Assembly (NCBI RefSeq): GCF_040833975.1 | Contig: NZ_CP162130.1 | Span: forward strand, 3,956,001 to 4,020,000 | DNA: 64,000 bases | Source of the DNA: Leptospira sp. WS92.C1 | GTDB lineage: Bacteria; Spirochaetota; Leptospiria; Leptospirales; Leptospiraceae | Direction of reading: 5' to 3' | Part shown: positions 55,980-64,000 of the stretch, one piece after another | Numbering within the stretch: the stretch's first letter is position 1 | Layout of the letters: every line of letters begins with the position of its first letter | The notes under the pieces: model-generated | What the model saw: the letters and a program-made list of their open reading frames with translations, nothing else | Databases searched by the model: none | What the model was told of the DNA's origin: nothing | Program-made: the position numbers and the translations under genes

Positions 55980-56774
55980 TCAAAGAGATTTTAAGATCTC
56001 TTCGCGCTTTTTTTTGTATTCTTCTTCGGAAATTAATTTCTTATCATATAGACTTTTCAATTCGAGCAGTCTTTTCTCAGTATCTTTAAAAGGAGAATTT
56101 CGAGTTTCCTCTTTAGTAAAATTCGAATCCTTTACCGGATTGAATTTAGTAAAAATATGATATTTTACGGATTCATTTGAATTCTCAGCTTTGAAATAAG
56201 AAATCGTGCCGATCGCAGAATCCGGTATAAAAACTTCCAAAGACGGTCTGATATTTGATTCCGATAGAGAATAATTTGCCCAGTCCTGAAAACTATACGG
56301 AGTTTGAAAATCGATAAACTGATTCAATTCTAAAAATACAAAATGAAAAGAATCCGCAGTCGAATATAATAAAAATACACTTCTTCGTATTCTTCTTCCC
56401 GGATTGATAGAATCTTCTTTTTTCAAAATCCAAAGTTGATACGGTTGATTCGGATTCCTTTCGAAATTCTGAAACGAGCGTTCGGCGATTTCACCGCTCA
56501 ATTCTTTCGAAAAGATTCGAAGCGCCGTATCATTAAAAAGGGAATCGTTCTTATTTCCCAAATGATACAAAGTATTTTCTATCAATGTTTTATAACTTTT
56601 ACCTTGATCGTTTTTGATATAAATCGCTTTTGAGTCCAACCAAGAAGGAAGTCTCGGAGAATTTTCAAACGAATAGAATGCGATTGAATCGGATGAATAA
56701 TTGAGTTCTTTGCGTATCCCGGAAACACAGGACAAGAATAAAAACGGGATAAGAAGTAAACGAAAGACGTTCAT
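55980..56774 (-). CDS. Lipoprotein with C-terminal SHOCT motif
   Basis: An envelope protein of about 264 residues. The signal ends PFLFLSCVS, with lipidated Cys16 (numbering from the ATG at 56774). The body is mixed alpha/beta with no recognisable enzyme motif. The last 35 residues, LLELKSLYDKKLISEEEYKKKREEIL in outline, match the SHOCT module, a short oligomerisation helix pair found at protein termini. A TTG at 56789 is an alternative start. It lies about 50 bp downstream of csrA on the same strand and may be read from the flagellar operon. Confidence 0.72.
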   Translation of the reverse strand: MNVFRLLLIPFLFLSCVSGIRKELNYSSDSIAFYSFENSPRLPSWLDSKAIYIKNDQGKSYKTLIENTLYHLGNKNDSLFNDTALRIFSKELSGEIAERSFQNFERNPNQPYQLWILKKEDSINPGRRIRRSVFLLYSTADSFHFVFLELNQFIDFQTPYSFQDWANYSLSESNIRPSLEVFIPDSAIGTISYFKAENSNESVKYHIFTKFNPVKDSNFTKEETRNSPFKDTEKRLLELKSLYDKKLISEEEYKKKREEILKSL

Positions 56775-56824
56775 TTTGAGGCGTTTCAAAAGATATTGAT
56801 CAAAAAAAAATCAAGCAAGTAGGA

Positions 56825-57079
<255 letters not shown>

Positions 57080-57532
57080 TTAACTTATCTCCACGGCAGC
57101 GGATTCGAGAATTTTCTCCCGAACGGAATGAGATTCGTTTCTTGATATAAATTGTTTTGCGATCAGAGTTTCCTTATTAATGAGAATCGGCCCTTGCATA
57201 TTCGCTGTCATAAGCGCCGGATCGTCTCCAGGAATCGTAACGATAACTAACGTTAGACCTTCTTTCATTTCCGCGATTCCTATCATTTGCAGTTCCTGTT
57301 CCGGAATCAGCGGTTTATATTCTTTCTTAAAAAGAGAAGGAGGAATGACTACAAAAGCAAGATCCACTTCTTCAATAGACTGCAACCATTTAAAAACGGA
57401 TTCCTCCTCTTCTTCGATTAAAGCAAATTTTTTATATTCTTCGAATCCTAGCAAACCTTCTGGAAAGGCGAGAATTTGTTTTTCCGATATTTGTATTTTT
57501 CCAAACGGTTTTGTTTGAATCTCAATTCCCAT
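57080..57532 (-). CDS. fliW: Flagellar assembly factor, CsrA antagonist
   Basis: A 150-residue FliW. The N-terminal FPEGLLGFEEYKKFALIE and AFVVIPPSLFKKEY, plus the MTANMQGPILINKETL block, are characteristic. FliW binds either flagellin or CsrA, so that free flagellin releases FliW from CsrA and links filament protein level to translation. The gene sits between flgL and csrA with a 41-bp gap to flgL. The ATG at 57532 lacks a strong ribosome site. Confidence 0.94.
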   Translation of the reverse strand: MGIEIQTKPFGKIQISEKQILAFPEGLLGFEEYKKFALIEEEEESVFKWLQSIEEVDLAFVVIPPSLFKKEYKPLIPEQELQMIGIAEMKEGLTLVIVTIPGDDPALMTANMQGPILINKETLIAKQFISRNESHSVREKILESAAVEIS

Positions 57533-57573
57533 CTTAAGTTTTTACCCCAGAATTTCCTTTGCAGAATATTCCA

Positions 57574-58842
<1,269 letters not shown>

Positions 58843-58880
58843 AATATTCTCTCCTTACTCACCGAAAGATTTCGGAAAGA

Positions 58881-60791
<1,911 letters not shown>

Positions 60792-60824
60792 GGCATCCTC
60801 CTAATTATAAAAATGTTCTATCAT

Positions 60825-61352
<528 letters not shown>

Positions 61353-61664
61353 CTTTTTTATCCGATCCCTGCTATGAAGAATCGGTAAAATCGGAAATTT
61401 GCTTAGGTAATTTTCGAAGAAAATAAGGGAATCCGGGAAAAATCGGGCTTCTGACCGCTTTGTGCAAATTTGAGCAAAGATAGAAAATTGTCCGCGAGAG
61501 TTACTCCCCTCGGAAAGAATGGGCGCTAAAAACGTTACTGAATTTCAGTTTTTTAAACTTATTTAGGAAACTCCCTTGTTTCCAAGGACACTATAGGTAT
61601 ATTCTAAGATGTCGAAACATTTCAATCACTTCCAAGTGTCAAGAGTTTTGAAATAAAGGGTATA
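61353..61664. other. Leader region of the flgN operon
   Basis: This AT-rich stretch should hold the flagellar operon promoter. I did not find a convincing -10/-35 pair or a GCCGATAA-type sigma-28 box on the minus strand. GTCGAAACA occurs here (near 61612) and again near 61729 inside the transposase relic, which may mark remains of the element. Confidence 0.3.
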
Positions 61665-61850
61665 CTAATCTGTAATAGTCAAAATAAGATCTGACAGTTT
61701 TTTCAAGTTCATTAAGAAATGTGCAAGTTGTCGAAACACTTTTTTAGCTAATTCCCTCTTGTCAAGAAATCTCTGTATCGAAGTTTTGCCAAAACAATAC
61801 TTATCTTGATGCGTTCGTTCTTTGTTATACAAAACGATCCGATAGCCCAA
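61665..61850 (-). pseudogene. Transposase C-terminal remnant (IS481-like)
   Basis: A 61-codon open frame whose first half reads YNKERTHQDKYCFGKTSIQRFLD. This matches the C-terminal end of the DDE integrase-type transposases of IS481-like elements, which typically read YN-x-E-RTH-Q-G-K-x-C-x-G-K-T-P-M-Q-T-F-x-D. The catalytic DDE core is absent, no start codon with a ribosome site exists, and the sequence after FLD diverges. It is a decayed fragment of an insertion sequence; ends and target duplication cannot be recognised. Confidence 0.6.
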
Positions 61851-61911
61851 ATTTTTTTACAAATCCTCAATCGAGTTGTTTATCTTTTTTCTAAGAGCAA
61901 TCACGTACGAT

Positions 61912-62961
61912 TCATCTTGATACGAAAGACTCCTCTTTGATCTCGGGGAATAATGTTTCTACCAATTTTAAATTTTTAATTTCCTTTTCATAATATTTTT
62001 TAAAAGAGTCGTCGCTTGTTATTTCCTGAGGGGTAAACCATCCACGACAGGAATATTCTTTAAAATCGTAGGTTTGTAATAAAGATTTTAATTTTACGTC
62101 ATCGGATGTGACGAGTGTGTAAATTGCACAGCTGTATCTCATAACGTAACCGGTCATAATTGGAGAGTCTTTTAGAATACGCACTTTGAGAGAAAATCCG
62201 CTTTTTAAAAGAAACGGTAAAAGTCCTAAGCCATCTTTTTCGATTTGAAAAATAGAATCATGTATCAATGAACTTTCTAAAGAATTGTATTCTTCTACAA
62301 GCAACTTCAGGATTTTTTCGTTTGCCGCTAAGTGTAATGCTTCCGAATCGATAATCGCTCCTTTATCGATTAGATCTTTGATTTTCTTTTGATTTCCCGA
62401 AACGATCGCTGTTCTTAAGGGAAGTTTGAGTTGATCTTGAGCGCCGTAGGAGATTAGCAATTTCTCCAAATCTTTCAATCCGCATTTTCGAACCGCATCC
62501 AAAGCAGTTATAAGTGGACGATCCATATGATTTGGATCTAAAACATAACAATTGGGACTTGCGCCCATTTTGAGTAACCTCAAAACACGTCTCTGATATC
62601 GTTCGTATTCACTTTGATCTTTTGCGGGAAAAGATAAACTAACCATTGTTTCGATAGCATCACAAAGAGGAGAGCCCCAACCGCTTCCGTTTTCTTGGAT
62701 CCAATCGGCTTTACCCGGGTCCGCGCCCGCCAGTTTGAGCAATTGAAATAATTCCTTTTCTTTTTCCTCGTCTTCGCAACGTATCAGTCTAAAATATTGC
62801 GAAGAACCATACTGACTTTCTAATTTCCAAAATGATTTTTTAGACAAAAGTTTTCGCGCGAGTTCCGGTCTGCAATCTTCCATTGTCATTTCAATTGCAG
62901 TATTGGGTCTTAGAAGCTCCATTCTCCCACCGAGATGATTTCCTTTTTCAACGGATTTCAA
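61912..62961 (-). CDS. Ankyrin-repeat protein, downstream part of a reading frame split by TGA
   Basis: About 349 codons from a TTG at 62961 (an ATG with GGTGG/GGGAG just before it is at 62922). The frame stays open upstream to a TGA at 63079-63081, beyond which the partial ankyrin gene runs in the same frame; the 39 codons between are also protein-like, including LKALLLKKFP. Ankyrin-like units are visible (LITALDAVRKCGLKDLEKLLISYGAQDQ, then LRTAIVSGNQKKIKDLIDKGA, then LHLAANEKILKLLVEEY). No signal peptide or other domain is seen in this part. It may be the C-terminal half of one protein broken by a nonsense change, or a re-initiated second gene. Confidence 0.6.
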   Translation of the reverse strand: MKSVEKGNHLGGRMELLRPNTAIEMTMEDCRPELARKLLSKKSFWKLESQYGSSQYFRLIRCEDEEKEKELFQLLKLAGADPGKADWIQENGSGWGSPLCDAIETMVSLSFPAKDQSEYERYQRRVLRLLKMGASPNCYVLDPNHMDRPLITALDAVRKCGLKDLEKLLISYGAQDQLKLPLRTAIVSGNQKKIKDLIDKGAIIDSEALHLAANEKILKLLVEEYNSLESSLIHDSIFQIEKDGLGLLPFLLKSGFSLKVRILKDSPIMTGYVMRYSCAIYTLVTSDDVKLKSLLQTYDFKEYSCRGWFTPQEITSDDSFKKYYEKEIKNLKLVETLFPEIKEESFVSR

Positions 62962-63078
62962 CCAGAGCTCGGTAGAAAAAGGATCTTTTGGAATTTCCTT
63001 CCAGAAATCCCAGAACCCGGCCGGGGGTTCGGGAAATTTTTTTAATAAAAGAGCTTTGAGACTGAGATTTTTGGGGGA

Positions 63079-64000
63079 TCAATAAAAAACAGCATCCCAA
63101 AGCACATTTTCCATCGATCCCAAAACCGGAAATTTTGATAAACGAAGAAAGGATTCAAGAATGATTTGAATCGTGTTTTCACTTTTACCTCCCAGCAAAT
63201 CCATGAGATGAAAAGCGATCTTCGGATCTTCTTGATTGATCTGAAGTAAGGTTTGTTCGTATCTTCCGATTTGATTTTCTTGTTTCTCATTTTCTAATTC
63301 TTGTTGCAATTGAAAATATCGAACAGGAGTGAGTCCGAATCGATTCGGTATGTCTAAACTGATTTTATGTGTTTTGCAATATTCAAAAAAGAAATCGGCG
63401 AAAATTTCTCTATTTAGCAATAAAAAAAGAGGGGTCGTTCCGTCTTGATATTCTTGATTGAGAGCGGTTCCTTTTTCTATCAATTGGATTGCAATGTTTC
63501 GAATCGTTGTTGTATCCTCCCACCTAAAACGAATCAAATAATACATAGCGTCATTTCCATACTTGTCTTGAGCTTGAACGGATGCACCTTGTTCTAATAA
63601 AAAAGGAACGATCTCTAAATTGCCTTGCTTTAGAGCGTGCATAAGAGGTGTCAGTCCGGTGTTTGTTGCGGAATCGATCGAAGCTCCGGCATCGATTAAG
63701 TATTGTATGAATTTCGAATTGCATCGCCTAACAGCCGCTAGGATAGGAAAAAGTCCTTTCCGAGTCGATTGATTGAAATTGATTCCTGCTTTTTTTAATA
63801 TCTTTACTGTAGGCAGAGAACAAAGATCGGTCGCTACGATGGCGGCATTGATTCCGGATTTGGTTTCCGCATTGAGATCCGCCTTTGCTTGAATCAATAC
63901 CGATAACGATTCCAAACTGAGACCGTAAACCGCGGTGATCAACGGAGTTTCTCCGCGATCGTCGCTTAGATTTGGATCCGCACCGCGACTCAGAAGAAAT
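63079..64000 (-). CDS. Ankyrin-repeat protein, cut by window edge
   Basis: The frame is open from the window edge to a TGA at 63079-63081, about 306 codons. The ankyrin motif recurs about six times at roughly 33-residue spacing, with typical pieces such as GETPLITAVYGLSLESLSVLIQ, GLTPLMHALKQGNLEIVPFLLEQGA, and DGTTPLFLLLN. Ankyrin repeats form protein-binding surfaces; partner and location are unknown. The 5' end lies outside the window. The same frame continues for over 380 codons beyond the TGA. Confidence 0.8.
   Translation of the reverse strand, partial: FLLSRGADPNLSDDRGETPLITAVYGLSLESLSVLIQAKADLNAETKSGINAAIVATDLCSLPTVKILKKAGINFNQSTRKGLFPILAAVRRCNSKFIQYLIDAGASIDSATNTGLTPLMHALKQGNLEIVPFLLEQGASVQAQDKYGNDAMYYLIRFRWEDTTTIRNIAIQLIEKGTALNQEYQDGTTPLFLLLNREIFADFFFEYCKTHKISLDIPNRFGLTPVRYFQLQQELENEKQENQIGRYEQTLLQINQEDPKIAFHLMDLLGGKSENTIQIILESFLRLSKFPVLGSMENVLWDAVFY

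Overview
The window looks like chromosomal DNA of a spirochaete of the genus Leptospira, probably a pathogenic-clade species. This rests on low GC, AAGGA/GGAG ribosome sites with many TTG and GTG starts, relaxed-lipobox lipoproteins, the flagellar order flgN-flgK-flgL-fliW-csrA, and families typical of that genus. The genus is an inference from gene content, not a database match. I found no rRNA, tRNA or CRISPR array. Coding density is high. The mobile DNA I can support is a decayed transposase tail and one palindromic dispersed repeat present twice.

Layout. 1-2.3 kb: edge of a membrane protein and a succinate-semialdehyde-type aldehyde dehydrogenase. 2.4-9.1 kb: a GMC (cholesterol-oxidase-like) oxidoreductase diverges from a plus-strand run of flavin monooxygenase, HSL-type esterase, PhoD-like phosphoesterase and alpha/beta hydrolase; an inverted repeat sits in the divergent promoter. 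9.1-20 kb: mtnP, two tandem chemoreceptors, an Ada-type methyltransferase, a cobalamin-binding-type protein, acs, folE and a glycosyltransferase. 20-33 kb: a small DUF1289 protein, a Kef-type antiporter, sixA-hpt, a secreted metzincin-like lipoprotein with a HEAT-like partner, a minus-strand run (fructosamine-kinase-like protein, SDR, ABC exporter, pyrD) and a GH18-like protein.

33.1-43.7 kb is the most unusual region. Six tightly coupled genes encode a membrane-bound hydrogenase-4/complex I-like assembly. The antiporter-like subunits keep their proton-channel residues. The large subunit has no [NiFe] cysteines, and the small subunit, fused to a 2[4Fe-4S] ferredoxin domain, has lost all four ligands of the proximal (N2) cluster. 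An outer-membrane alginate-export-type porin lies 21 bp upstream, and a SulP anion transporter precedes it. The complex is therefore not a hydrogenase. A role in ion or inorganic-carbon transport is my hypothesis.

44-56.8 kb: a FecR-domain lipoprotein, purT, a fusion of glycerol-3-phosphate dehydrogenase with an acyltransferase (the first two steps of phospholipid synthesis in one chain), lipoproteins, an epimerase, an OhrR-like regulator with a glutathione peroxidase, a DJ-1/PfpI protein, a second Kef-type antiporter and a SHOCT lipoprotein. 56.8-61.4 kb: the hook-filament junction operon with the FliW-CsrA switch. 61.4-64 kb: a transposase relic and an ankyrin-repeat reading frame cut by one in-frame TGA, running off the window edge.
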